Below, piece by piece: positions 27,510 to 36,727 of a stretch of 64,000 nt of DNA (position 1 is the first letter of the stretch; each line of letters begins with the position of its first letter). The stretch is from the NCBI GenBank assembly GCA_036490215.1, contig DASXEH010000017.1, positions 123,369-187,368 on the forward strand, read 5' to 3'. The DNA comes from JASHSH01 sp036490215 (GTDB lineage: Bacteria; Pseudomonadota; Alphaproteobacteria; Rhodospirillales; Magnetospirillaceae). The notes below the pieces were generated by a model. The model worked only from the letters and a program-made list of their open reading frames with translations. It had not been told where the DNA came from and searched no databases. The position numbers and the translations under genes are program-made.

Positions 27510-28972
27510 GCGATACGGTTAGCGACGGCATGGGTAGCGATAGTGCCGACAACGCCCGCGTGCCGCGCCGGCGCCGCCAAGGTGCGGGCCGGGTTATCGG
27601 CGCGGCAGTGACGATCAATCCGGTGCCGCCGCATGTTGCGGCCAAGTCGACGCGGCTTGCGACCTTCATCCTGATTCTGTGCCTGCCGATGTTCGGCCAG
27701 ACTTTCCAATATCTGATCGACCTGTTTCCCTTTTACGCCCTGTCGAAGGCCTGGCCGCTGCTGGCGCTTCCGTTGGTCGTCTATGCGGTCAGCAAGCTGC
27801 CGCTGCCCTACAAACCGCTTTACGCGCTGACGCTGATCTATGTCATCGTCGTCACGCCGACGCTGTCGATGTTCCAACTCGGCAACGGCTTCTTCGACGC
27901 GATGGCGACCACGGTGAAGACCTGGTCGTTTATGAACTACTTCTCGCTGGCCGCGCTTCTGTTCCTGCTGAAGCCCGATGTGGCCACGCTGCGCAAGACG
28001 ATGATCGGCCTCGGCATCGCCACCTTCATCATCATGATCGCGCTGTGGTTGGTCGAACCGCACGATGCCTATGTGCAGAACCAGAACCAGAGCAAGCTGC
28101 TGATCTATGACGATCGCGGCTATCACATCTATATGCCGATGTTCTTCGGCATGTTCTATGTCTTCTATCTCAACCGCCGCCTTTGGCTCGAGCGCCACTG
28201 GATCTCGGGCGTGCTGCTGGTGATCACCTGCGCGTCGCTGATCGCCATCTACAAGGAACGCACCGCGCTGATCGCCGGCGCCGTGGCCATCGTCTATGGC
28301 GCGGCATTCTCCCTGTCGCGGGCCAAGCGCATTCCGCTGATCGCGGTGGGCATGGTTGGCGGCATGATCGGCGCCTTCTTCGCCATCCGCCATCTGATCG
28401 ATCAACTCAGCAGCAGCCTCGGCGCCTCGCTTTCGGTGCGTCAGGAGACGGCGGCGCTGATCTACAGCTACGTCACCGACCAGCCGCTGCGCTGGGTGTT
28501 CGGCGTCGGCTCGATCACGCGCTTCAGCACCACGACCCTGCGCGACCTGTTCCAGGACAAGCACTTCTTCCTGGCGGATGTCGGCTGGCTGGGCACGCTG
28601 TTCGAATATGGGATCATCGGCACGGTGCTGATCATCCTGGTCTATGTCTCGGGCATCCGCCTGGCGCGGCAGGCCGCCGCGAGCGGCGACGCCGAAAAGC
28701 CGTTCCGCGCCGCACTGGCCGACTATGCGGTGTATCTGATGGTCGTCTCGACCATCTATTCGGCGGTGTTCACGCCCGGCGAAGTCGCCACCATCTCGGC
28801 AATCGCCATCTATTGCACCGGCCTGCGTCGCCGACTCTTGAATGACGAAACGGCACCCCTTGCGGAAGCCCCTCTTGAAAAAGAATCGTCCGTCCCCAGC
28901 CCCACTACCGGATCACGGCAGCGTCGTCGTACAGTCCTCGACCTTCAGGCTCCGGCAGATCGCCTGGCCTAG
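27506..28972 (+). CDS. O-antigen polymerase / ligase-like membrane protein (Wzy candidate)
   Basis: A 488-residue multi-pass membrane protein with about ten to twelve helices and a cytosolic, Arg-rich N-terminus (VPRRRRQGAGR). LLVITCASLIAIYKERTALI is followed by a large loop with LFQDKHFFLADVGWLGTL, the pattern of O-antigen ligase/polymerase proteins, which show little sequence identity. Position between a glycosyltransferase and the GH18-like gene supports a Wzy role. Its last 60 bases overlap the 3' end of the convergent GH18-like gene. Confidence 0.75.
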   Translation: MSDTVSDGMGSDSADNARVPRRRRQGAGRVIGAAVTINPVPPHVAAKSTRLATFILILCLPMFGQTFQYLIDLFPFYALSKAWPLLALPLVVYAVSKLPLPYKPLYALTLIYVIVVTPTLSMFQLGNGFFDAMATTVKTWSFMNYFSLAALLFLLKPDVATLRKTMIGLGIATFIIMIALWLVEPHDAYVQNQNQSKLLIYDDRGYHIYMPMFFGMFYVFYLNRRLWLERHWISGVLLVITCASLIAIYKERTALIAGAVAIVYGAAFSLSRAKRIPLIAVGMVGGMIGAFFAIRHLIDQLSSSLGASLSVRQETAALIYSYVTDQPLRWVFGVGSITRFSTTTLRDLFQDKHFFLADVGWLGTLFEYGIIGTVLIILVYVSGIRLARQAAASGDAEKPFRAALADYAVYLMVVSTIYSAVFTPGEVATISAIAIYCTGLRRRLLNDETAPLAEAPLEKESSVPSPTTGSRQRRRTVLDLQAPADRLA

Positions 28973-29980
28973 AAGGCGGGCATCGGGATTGTCCGGCGTG
29001 ACTGTGCCATTGGGCACGCCCAGCACCGGATAGAGCATCGCGCCGGCCAGCGGGTCCTGCGCCACTTTGCTGACCAAGGTTTCCGTCATCGCCACCGTAT
29101 AGTTGGGGCCGCCCTGCGGGCTCGGCGGCACCTGCACACCGACCGCCATCGGTCCTTTGAAAACGTGACGATAGGCGAGATACGCCTGATAGGGGTCGTA
29201 TTCGGGGCCGCCGTCATAGGCCATCACCGAGACGAGATCGATGTCCTTGGCTTCGGGCGAGCGGAACAGGCTCAGCATGATGCCGGTATAGTCCGATTTC
29301 GGCTTCGCCTTCACCCATTGACCTTCGCCGAATGCGCCGACATTCCAGCCGGTGACGGTGAGGATGGCGGGACGCGGCAGGACCGCACGCAGGCGATGGA
29401 CGATCTGGGTCCAGGTGCTGTCGGTCATGCAGGCGACTTCGCCATCGCCGCCGAGGCCGCACACAGGGTCCTTCGGCTCGTAATCGATATCGACGCCATC
29501 GGCGCCGAGGTCATGGACCAGATTGGCGACCGCATCGGAGTCGAGCGCATCCCAGTTGAGATAGGCGTCGCTGCCCACCGAAAGCAAAACCTTAGTCTGC
29601 GGGTGACGCTGATGAAGGAGCGCGATCGACTGGCGCAGGATCTCGCCCGAAAACTTGTACTGCAGCCCGGTCTCGCTGATATCGAGATGACCGGCATAGA
29701 TCAGGTCGGGCTTCACGAAGGACAGCATGACGACATTCATATAGGCGGGCATCACGGCCAGCGTCGTCGCAGCCGGCTTGGTCACGTCGCGTTCGTCCCA
29801 GCTCTCGTGATAGACGACGATCGGGCGTGCCGGCAGGCCGCTGGCGGCGGGCGTCACAGGCGCGGGCGCGGCACTGGCGACAATCGTGGTGCTGTCATCG
29901 GCGGCCTCGGTATCGAGGATCGCGGCGCCGAGCCCCAGGGCCACGGCAACCAGACTGGCGAGGAAAAAGGCGCGGATCAA
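28913..29980 (-). CDS. Glycoside hydrolase family 18-like exported protein
   Basis: About 355 residues. The start is probably the TTG at 29980, which overlaps the stop of the upstream gene and is preceded by GGGAAGAG; an upstream ATG at 30052 would lie within that gene. A signal helix is MIRAFFLASLVAVALGLGAA (with TTG read as Met). The GH18 catalytic signature DGxDxDxE is seen as ADGVDIDYEP, with Glu as the proton donor. VLLSVGSDAYLNW matches the conserved SxGG-like strand, with Asp in place of the second Gly. Such enzymes cleave beta-1,4 GlcNAc-type linkages; in this cluster it may trim the exported polymer in the periplasm. Confidence 0.82.
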   Translation of the reverse strand: MIRAFFLASLVAVALGLGAAILDTEAADDSTTIVASAAPAPVTPAASGLPARPIVVYHESWDERDVTKPAATTLAVMPAYMNVVMLSFVKPDLIYAGHLDISETGLQYKFSGEILRQSIALLHQRHPQTKVLLSVGSDAYLNWDALDSDAVANLVHDLGADGVDIDYEPKDPVCGLGGDGEVACMTDSTWTQIVHRLRAVLPRPAILTVTGWNVGAFGEGQWVKAKPKSDYTGIMLSLFRSPEAKDIDLVSVMAYDGGPEYDPYQAYLAYRHVFKGPMAVGVQVPPSPQGGPNYTVAMTETLVSKVAQDPLAGAMLYPVLGVPNGTVTPDNPDARLLGQAICRSLKVEDCTTTLP

Positions 29981-31386
29981 AATACGTCTCTTCCCACCAT
30001 GCCGATGGCGAGCGTCCGAAGCATGATCTTGATGTCCAACCATAATGACCAATTCTCAATGTAAGAGATGTCCAGATCGACGCCGCGCTTGGCTTTGTCG
30101 ATATTGTGGATGCCGCCGCGCATACCGTTGATCTGTGCCCAGCCGGTGATGCCCGGCTTTATGCGGTAGCGCATGGCATATTCGCGCACCGCTTTGTAAT
30201 AGGATTCCGAACCCACGCGCATGTTGGGAACATGCGGCCGCGGCCCGACGATCGACATGTTGCCCCGCAGTACATTAAACAGCTGCGGCAGTTCGTCGAT
30301 GCTGGTGCGACGCAGGAACGCGCCGACCTTGGTGATACGGGCGTTGTCGCGGCCGATGCCGATCGAGCCGTCGTCTTCCGGATCGACATGCATCGAGCGG
30401 AATTTGTAGACCATGAACGGCTTGTTGTTGAAACCGACGCGCAGCTGACGGAACAGGATCGGCCCCGGCGATTCGAGGCGAATGGCGAGCGCCGCCAACA
30501 GCAGAACCGGCGACACCATCAGCACGCCTAGGCCAGCGACGAAATAGTCTTCGATCTGCTTCAAAAGGCCCTGCGTGCCCTTGAGCGGCTTATGCGCGAT
30601 CTGCAGCGCCGTGCGATTGCCGACAGCGGTGATCTCGGCGAAGCGCGGATTGAAACCGTTCTCTTCGAACATCATCACCACATCGGCCGAAACGCGCTGC
30701 ACCGCCTCGATCTGCTTGTAGATCGAAACCGAGACGCGCCAGGGCAGCGCGACGATGATCAGGTCGACGGGATTGTCCTGGGCGTAACGGCACAGGGCGT
30801 CGACATCGCCTTTGACCATCGGATCGGGAACGGTCAGATCCTCGTCGATCGCCTCGGCGCTATAAACGCCGACCAATTCGTAGAGATAGGTGAAGGCCGG
30901 ATTGGTCACATGGCGCACCATGGCCCTGCCCTGCGGGCCGGTTCCGACCACCACCACCTTGCGGCGCAGACCGCCGGTGACGATCAGCTGGTGAACCGAG
31001 AAATAGAGAATGGCGCGGTAGACCGCGAACACGGCGAAGACCAACAACCAGCGATCGGCATACCAGGCGCTATCGTTCGGCTGGGACGGCAGGAAGGCAT
31101 GAGCCACCACATAGGCCACCGCGATCTTGACCGCGAAACCGATCAGAAGATCGAAATACGGCCTGACCGGGCGAATGTACTGCTCAAGGCGATACGCGCC
31201 GAGCTCGCCCATCACGAACAGGAAGGCCAGCGTGTCGATGGCTGTGAACACCGCCGTCTGATAGATCGTGACCGGAACGGGATGGCCGAACAGCGGGCGG
31301 TAAAGAACCGCGCTGCAGATCAACATCAACATGGCGTCGACGAGGAAGACCAGACGATTGATGAAGCCGGGAGTCCACTGGATCAT
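29977..31386 (-). CDS. Undecaprenyl-phosphate sugar phosphotransferase (WcaJ type)
   Basis: A 469-residue polyisoprenyl-phosphate hexose-1-phosphate transferase that begins polysaccharide synthesis by loading the first sugar on undecaprenyl phosphate. Four N-terminal helices are followed by a Rossmann-like CoA-binding-type domain (VVVVGTGPQGRAMVRHV). The C-terminal catalytic part has PILFRQLRVGFNNKPFMVYK, KFRSMH, and RTSIDELPQLFNVLRGNMS with VGPRPH. All are intact at normal length. It overlaps the GH18-like gene by four bases and is divergent from the GMC oxidoreductase gene. Confidence 0.94.
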   Translation of the reverse strand: MIQWTPGFINRLVFLVDAMLMLICSAVLYRPLFGHPVPVTIYQTAVFTAIDTLAFLFVMGELGAYRLEQYIRPVRPYFDLLIGFAVKIAVAYVVAHAFLPSQPNDSAWYADRWLLVFAVFAVYRAILYFSVHQLIVTGGLRRKVVVVGTGPQGRAMVRHVTNPAFTYLYELVGVYSAEAIDEDLTVPDPMVKGDVDALCRYAQDNPVDLIIVALPWRVSVSIYKQIEAVQRVSADVVMMFEENGFNPRFAEITAVGNRTALQIAHKPLKGTQGLLKQIEDYFVAGLGVLMVSPVLLLAALAIRLESPGPILFRQLRVGFNNKPFMVYKFRSMHVDPEDDGSIGIGRDNARITKVGAFLRRTSIDELPQLFNVLRGNMSIVGPRPHVPNMRVGSESYYKAVREYAMRYRIKPGITGWAQINGMRGGIHNIDKAKRGVDLDISYIENWSLWLDIKIMLRTLAIGMVGRDVF

Positions 31387-31609
31387 CGCGCGGACCTCGT
31401 TGGACGGAGCACGAGTCGAGCGGGAGTCTGAGTCTCGGTTGCGATGGAGGGGCTCTTGTCGGCCCAGTTATGATCAAGCATGTTCATGGCGACGGTCGAG
31501 GGAGCAAGTGGAAGTGATGTCCTGCCTGTTACTAAACTGTGATCAAAAATAGCTATACGGTCCTGACGCAAATCCGTTGCGTTTCCCACGCGCCAAACGA
31601 GTCGGCACG

Positions 31610-33262
31610 ATGATCGACGATGCACGTTCGATTGAAGATGGGGCCATACTGGACGCCGACATTTGCATCGTCGGCGCGGGCGCGGCGGGTATATCCCTTG
31701 CCCTGCAATTCAGCTCCGCCTCTCAATCCGTTTTACTACTCGAGTCGGGAGGCCCCCGTCCTGACTCTGGCACTCAAGCTCTTTATGACGGCACAACAGT
31801 TAATGAAAGGTTACACAGCCCTCCGATCCAATACCGTCAGCGACGCTTCGGCGGATCGACGACGATTTGGGGTGGCCGGTGCATTCCATTCGACCCGATC
31901 GACTTCGATGCCCGCGCCTACATGCCCTTCAGCGGTTGGCCGATCGGATATGACGAGGTGGCTCGTTACTATCCGCGGGCCAATGCGCTATGCGAGGCAG
32001 GCGCATTTGCTTATACGGTTGAGACAGCCCGTCTGGACGCATCGAAACCGATAATTTCTGGCTTCGACAGCGCAGTGATCTCTACGAACACGATCGAACG
32101 CTTCAGCCGTCCGACCGACTTCGCCCGCGCCTATGGCAACCACCTTGCCGAATCGCGATCCGTGCGTGTTCTGCTCCATGCAAACGTCACGCGATTGAAC
32201 ACTACGGAGAACGGCGGGGGAATCGAATCGGTAGATATACGCACCCTGACCGGCAAGCGTATCACCGCCAGGGCGCGGCGATACGTTTTGGCGACCGGCG
32301 GGTTGGAAGTGCCGCGTTTGCTGCTGGCCTCCAATGACAGGTTCCCGCAGGGATTGGGAAATGGTCACGACTTGGTGGGCCGGTTCTATATGTGCCACGT
32401 GGCCGGCACGCTTGGGACACTCAACCTCAAAGCGCCGCTCTCGTCCGTCGCCCACGGCTACGAGGTTTCGCCCGATGGGATCTATTGCCGCCGCCGCTTC
32501 GCGATCACGCCCGAAGCGCAACGCGAGCATGGCATCGGCAATTTCATCGCGCGACTGCACCACCCGCGGATCACCGATCCGGCACACCGCTCCGGCCCGC
32601 TCTCGGCGCTCTATCTCGCACTGCCGCTGATCAGCTACGAGTACAGCCGTCGCTTCAAAGAGGAAGGGGCACACGGCGCTACGCTATGGCTGCGCCACGC
32701 TTTCAACCTGGCGCGGGACTCCTGGGGCACGGCCGCGTTCGCAATCCACTGGCTGCGCAAACGCACCTTCGCCGCGCGTAAATTCCCATCCGTCATCGTC
32801 AAGCCGCGCAGCAATCATCTGGCGCTCGAATTCCACGCCGAGCAGCAACCGCAGCCCGACAGCCGCGTGCGCCTGACCAAAGAGGTCGATGCGCTGGGCA
32901 TGCCGAGGTTGGAAGTCGATTGGCGCTATACCGCGCTTGATATTGAGACCGTGCGTGTGGCCTATCGGTTGATGAAGGAAGAATTCGCGCGCAGCGGCAC
33001 GGCCACGCTTTCCTATGACGAGGAGACGCTGGAGGCAGTGGCGATGCAGGATGGCGCCTATGGCGGGCATCATCTCGGCACGGCGCGGATGAGCGCCTCG
33101 CCCAGCAACGGCGTGGTCGATGCCGATTGCAAGGTGCATGGCATCGACAATCTCTATATCGCCAGCGGCGCCGTGATGCCGACCTCAAGCCAAGCCAATC
33201 CGACGCTGACCATCGTCGCGCTGGCGCTGCGCCTGGCCGATCACCTCAAGCGTTTGGCTTAA
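31610..33262 (+). CDS. GMC family FAD-dependent oxidoreductase
   Basis: A 550-residue flavoprotein. DADICIVGAGAAGISLAL is the FAD-binding loop, RRFGGSTTIWGGRC is the conserved GMC block, and the C-terminal HHLGTARM and NLYIASGAVMPTSSQANPT are the active-site region with the catalytic His. GMC enzymes oxidise alcohol groups of sugars and other compounds. In this cluster it could oxidise a sugar of the polymer or an unrelated metabolite. The start at 31610 (ATG) is preferred over a TTG 11 codons earlier. Codon use in the first half is less GC-biased than in its neighbours. Confidence 0.9.
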   Translation: MIDDARSIEDGAILDADICIVGAGAAGISLALQFSSASQSVLLLESGGPRPDSGTQALYDGTTVNERLHSPPIQYRQRRFGGSTTIWGGRCIPFDPIDFDARAYMPFSGWPIGYDEVARYYPRANALCEAGAFAYTVETARLDASKPIISGFDSAVISTNTIERFSRPTDFARAYGNHLAESRSVRVLLHANVTRLNTTENGGGIESVDIRTLTGKRITARARRYVLATGGLEVPRLLLASNDRFPQGLGNGHDLVGRFYMCHVAGTLGTLNLKAPLSSVAHGYEVSPDGIYCRRRFAITPEAQREHGIGNFIARLHHPRITDPAHRSGPLSALYLALPLISYEYSRRFKEEGAHGATLWLRHAFNLARDSWGTAAFAIHWLRKRTFAARKFPSVIVKPRSNHLALEFHAEQQPQPDSRVRLTKEVDALGMPRLEVDWRYTALDIETVRVAYRLMKEEFARSGTATLSYDEETLEAVAMQDGAYGGHHLGTARMSASPSNGVVDADCKVHGIDNLYIASGAVMPTSSQANPTLTIVALALRLADHLKRLA

Positions 33263-33360
33263 TCGTCATCGCAAGGAGCCCAGGGCGACGAAGCCATCCA
33301 GATTCGCGCTCAGGCGTGGATTGCTTCACCTCATGCTTTGCATGACGCTCGCAATGACAA
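33263..33360. repeat. Dispersed imperfect-palindromic intergenic repeat
   Basis: The stretch begins tcgtcatcgcaaggagc and ends gctcgcaatgacaa, with the inner arms gcgacgaagccatccag and gtggattgcttca. Outer and inner arms pair imperfectly in reverse complement. The pattern matches the REP-like element (CGTCATTGCGAG.. with ..GAAGCAATCC..) known from many bacterial genomes. Only one copy is visible here. Confidence 0.65.
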
Positions 33361-33373
33361 CTAAATTTCGAGG

Positions 33374-33772
33374 TTACGGCCGGCACTCGACATGGGCCCA
33401 GTAGCGCTTGTGATAGAAGGGCCGCACGGTGAGGAACGGGATACTATCCCAGATGCGGCTGTTGTGCTGAGGGCAGTAGCGCATGGCGGCGCCGACCGGA
33501 TTGCCGTTCCACCAATCGGGAATCACCAGCACCAGCATCAGCGCGTTAAGATAGGGTTCGGGCTGGTTCACCGACCAGTCGAAGGGCAGTACGCTGAGAT
33601 AGTGGTCGGCGATTTCCTTACGGACGTCGCCGGCCACCCATTCGTGATGCAGCGGATCGTCGGCTTGGGCGAAAACCGACTGCGCCACGCAACACAGGGC
33701 CGCAGCCACGATGGCCTGGACAAGCCAGCGGCGGAACTTCAATCTCGGTATAAGAGGCGACACGGCGCGCAT
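33374..33772 (-). CDS. Hypothetical secreted protein
   Basis: A 132-residue protein with a signal peptide after a basic N-terminus: RRWLVQAIVAAALCCVAQS with a probable VFA-QA cleavage. The mature part is rich in Trp, Tyr, Pro and His (for example PDWWNGNP and RPFYHKRYWAHVECRP) and has two cysteines that could pair. I do not recognise a family. It is divergent from the flippase gene by 48 bases and lies within the polysaccharide cluster, so an envelope or export role is possible. Confidence 0.6.
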   Translation of the reverse strand: MRAVSPLIPRLKFRRWLVQAIVAAALCCVAQSVFAQADDPLHHEWVAGDVRKEIADHYLSVLPFDWSVNQPEPYLNALMLVLVIPDWWNGNPVGAAMRYCPQHNSRIWDSIPFLTVRPFYHKRYWAHVECRP

Positions 33773-33820
33773 GTCCGTTAGCTACTGCTGCGGCCGCCTC
33801 GCCGTCAAGTTCGAGCCTGG

Positions 33821-35125
33821 ATGATCAGAGCCCTCACTCAACGCTTTTCCCGCGTCCCCGTGCGCCAACTGTCCGGCTATATCGGCGGCGTGGCCGTGCG
33901 CGGCAGCGAGGTGCTGGGCAAGTTCGTCCTCTACATGCTGGTGGCGCGGGAATTGGGCGCGCACGACTCAGGCCTGTTCTTCCTCTGCTTCACCTGGGTC
34001 GGCTTGGCGGCGACGGCCGCGCGCATGGGCTTCGAGCGCGCGATGATGCGCCATATCCCGGCCGAGCTGGCTGTCGGCGAAACGCGTGCCGCCAAATCCG
34101 CGCTGCTCATCGGCATGATGGCGACCGGAGCCGGCGGCATCGTGATGGGCATCGTCACCGCCCTGGTGGCCGCGCCGGCCGCGCGCTGGGTGTTCCACCA
34201 GCCGGACTTGGCCACACCCCTCGCTTGGGCCGGGTTGATGCTGGTACCACAGACGATGCTGGTCTCGGTGGCCTGCGCGCTGATCGGGCTCAAGCGCGGC
34301 GTGCTCGCGCAGCTCTTTCAGAACACACTGTGGCCGATCCTGACCCTGATCGCGCTGCTGCTGGGTGCGAAGGAGCTTCTGCCCCTGCTCCTCGCCCTGA
34401 CCGGCGCGCTGACCTTGTGTGCGTTGGCCGGCGCGGCGGCGATCTACCGCGAGCGGCGGCAATTCAACACAACCAGCGTCACCATGCCGTCGAGCGATCG
34501 CGAGGTCTTGCCGCCGATCTGGCGCACCGCGCTGCCGCTCTGCATGGTCGAACTCATCCAGATTTCGCTCAACTCGCTGCCGATGCTGGCGCTGGGCGCC
34601 TTCGCTTCGGCCGCCGATGTCGGTGCGTTCAGCGTCGCCAATCGCATCTCGATGCTGATCTGGGTGGTCAGCCTGTCGATCGGCACGATCTCGGCGCCAC
34701 TGTTCGCCGAATATCATCGCCTGCGCCAGATGGACAAGCTGCGCGCGGCCAACCGGCTGACACGGCGCACGGTGACGATCCTCGGCCTGCCGGCAGTGTT
34801 GGCGATGATGATCGTGCCGGGCTGGCTGCTCGGCCTGATCGGCCACGACTTCACCATCGCCGCCGCACCGCTGATGGTGATGAGCATCGGCCAGATGGTG
34901 AACTGCCTGACGCCGTGCCAGGACATCCTCCTCGCCATGACCGGCCATGGCCGTACCCTGCGGCTGATCAACATTCTGCAGTTGATCGTGTGCGTCGCCC
35001 TCGGCGCGGCGCTGATCCCGCTCTACGGCATGATGGGCGCAGCGATCCTGACGACGATCTTCACCGCGCTGGGTGCGATCGGCACCACGGTGGCCGCGCG
35101 CCGCCTGCTGCCGGAAGGTTGTTAA
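33821..35125 (+). CDS. Polysaccharide flippase (Wzx/MATE-like, MOP superfamily)
   Basis: A 434-residue membrane protein with about 12 to 14 helices. GSEVLGKFVLYMLVARELGA then HDSGLFFLCFTW is the opening of Wzx-type flippases, and LGAFASAADVGAFSVANRIS is the repeated block at the start of the second half. It would flip undecaprenyl-linked repeat units across the inner membrane for the Wzy-like protein at 27506. Confidence 0.9.
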   Translation: MIRALTQRFSRVPVRQLSGYIGGVAVRGSEVLGKFVLYMLVARELGAHDSGLFFLCFTWVGLAATAARMGFERAMMRHIPAELAVGETRAAKSALLIGMMATGAGGIVMGIVTALVAAPAARWVFHQPDLATPLAWAGLMLVPQTMLVSVACALIGLKRGVLAQLFQNTLWPILTLIALLLGAKELLPLLLALTGALTLCALAGAAAIYRERRQFNTTSVTMPSSDREVLPPIWRTALPLCMVELIQISLNSLPMLALGAFASAADVGAFSVANRISMLIWVVSLSIGTISAPLFAEYHRLRQMDKLRAANRLTRRTVTILGLPAVLAMMIVPGWLLGLIGHDFTIAAAPLMVMSIGQMVNCLTPCQDILLAMTGHGRTLRLINILQLIVCVALGAALIPLYGMMGAAILTTIFTALGAIGTTVAARRLLPEGC

Positions 35126-35196
35126 CCAGAAATGATGTGGCTTTACTGAAAAGAACGATCTTTGTATTGCCGCTGATATCGCAGGATTTTCACCTC

Positions 35197-35215
35197 AACC
35201 TAGTCATACTAGGTT
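35197..35215. promoter_or_regulatory. Perfect 8-3-8 inverted repeat upstream of the phosphoesterase gene
   Basis: aacctagt and actaggtt are exact reverse complements separated by cat, 75 bases before the phosphoesterase start and 71 bases after the flippase stop. No T-run follows, so a protein-binding operator is more likely than a terminator. The factor is unknown. Confidence 0.45.
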
Positions 35216-35290
35216 CGCGGTAGTCTCGCGTGTCCTTCCGATAGAATTCGACGAATCGCAATATCGCTCACCGCTCCAGGGAGAGTCGCC

Positions 35291-36727
35291 ATGGCCAAAG
35301 CGCCGGGAAAGATTCAGCACGTCGTCGAATTGATGCTCGAGAATCGTTCCTTCGATCAGATGCTCGGCTTTCTCTATGAGGGCAAGAAAACTCCAGACGG
35401 CCAGCCCTTTGAAGGCCTGACCGGCAAAGAATGGAATCCTGACGACACCGGGCGGCAGGTGCAGGTCTACAAGATCGAGAGTAGCGACCCCAATCCCTAT
35501 CTGATGCCGGGCGGCGATCCGGGCGAAGGTTACGACAACACCAACTACCAACTGTTTTCGACCGACACGCCGAAGGCCGGCGCCAAGCCCACCAATATGG
35601 GCTTCGTGGTCAATTTCAAAGCCGCGATCGCTTCCGATCTGGCGAAGCACTACAAGGACACGATACCGGGCACGCAGGCCTCGCAGATCATGGGCATGTA
35701 TACGCCCGAGCTCCTGCCGATTCTATCTGGCCTCGCCAGAGGCTATGCAGCTTGCGATCAATGGTTCGCCTCGGCACCGACGATGACGATGCCCAATCGC
35801 GCCTTTGCGCTGGCTGGCACGTCGCAGGGGCATCTCGACGATCACACCAAAGTGTTCACCTGCCCGAGCATCTTCGGGCGGCTGTCGGACAAGAAGATCG
35901 ACTGGGCGATCTTCGGCTACAACCGCGAGCCGCTGACGCGCCACGATTTCCCTGACACGCTGAACGCCGATGAAAGCCATTTCGGCCATTTCCGCGACTT
36001 CCAGCAGCGCGCCGCCACCGGCAAGCTGCCTGCCTTCACCTTCCTTGAGCCGAGTTGGGACGCCACGGGCAACAGCCAGCACCCCAACTATGACGTCGCT
36101 AAAGGCGAGCAGCTGATCAAGGACACCTATTACGCCCTGCGCAACGGCAAGAATTGGGACTCGACGCTGCTAATCATCACCTATGATGAACATGGTGGAA
36201 ATTACGACCATGTTCCCCCGCCTTGGGGCGCCACGCCGCCGGGCGACGGTACCGTCGGCGAATTCGGGTTCGACTTCACCCGTTTCGGCGTGCGTGTGCC
36301 CACCGTTCTGGTTTCGCCGCTGATCGCCAAGGGCACTGTATTCCGCGCCAAGAAAGGCGTGATTGACCATACCTCGGTGCTGAGCACGATCCGCGATCTC
36401 TGGGGCACACAGCCGCTCACCCAACGCGACAAGGCCGCGCCATCGCTGCTCGACGTAATCACGCTCAAGCAGCCGCGCGCCGATGATCCGCTGGACGGCA
36501 TCGATGCGCCGGCGACTTCGGACGATCACCCCAGTTCTTCGACGCCGTCGAAGATCGACAAAATCCACGCCAAGCGCGTGGCCGCGTTGCCGATCCGCAA
36601 CGAGAAAGGCCATTACGAAGAGGCGACGCCCGATCTCGATATCGACTCGACGGCCGATCTCAGCAACTTCATCCGCGATCGGACCGCAGCCTGGAAGCAG
36701 CATGTCCAGCGCCGGAAGCACAAATGA
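35291..36727 (+). CDS. Phosphoesterase family protein (phospholipase C / acid phosphatase AcpA-like)
   Basis: A 478-residue protein with the family metal and nucleophile motif ENRSFD (residues 17-22) right at the start, QWFASAPTMTMPNRAFALAG, and LLIITYDEHGGNYDHVPPP with further metal ligands. These enzymes cleave phosphate esters such as phospholipids. There is no signal peptide, so it is cytosolic or exported in another way. GGGAGAG precedes the ATG at about nine bases. The stop overlaps the next gene start by four bases (ATGA), so both products are probably used together. Confidence 0.88.
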   Translation: MAKAPGKIQHVVELMLENRSFDQMLGFLYEGKKTPDGQPFEGLTGKEWNPDDTGRQVQVYKIESSDPNPYLMPGGDPGEGYDNTNYQLFSTDTPKAGAKPTNMGFVVNFKAAIASDLAKHYKDTIPGTQASQIMGMYTPELLPILSGLARGYAACDQWFASAPTMTMPNRAFALAGTSQGHLDDHTKVFTCPSIFGRLSDKKIDWAIFGYNREPLTRHDFPDTLNADESHFGHFRDFQQRAATGKLPAFTFLEPSWDATGNSQHPNYDVAKGEQLIKDTYYALRNGKNWDSTLLIITYDEHGGNYDHVPPPWGATPPGDGTVGEFGFDFTRFGVRVPTVLVSPLIAKGTVFRAKKGVIDHTSVLSTIRDLWGTQPLTQRDKAAPSLLDVITLKQPRADDPLDGIDAPATSDDHPSSSTPSKIDKIHAKRVAALPIRNEKGHYEEATPDLDIDSTADLSNFIRDRTAAWKQHVQRRKHK

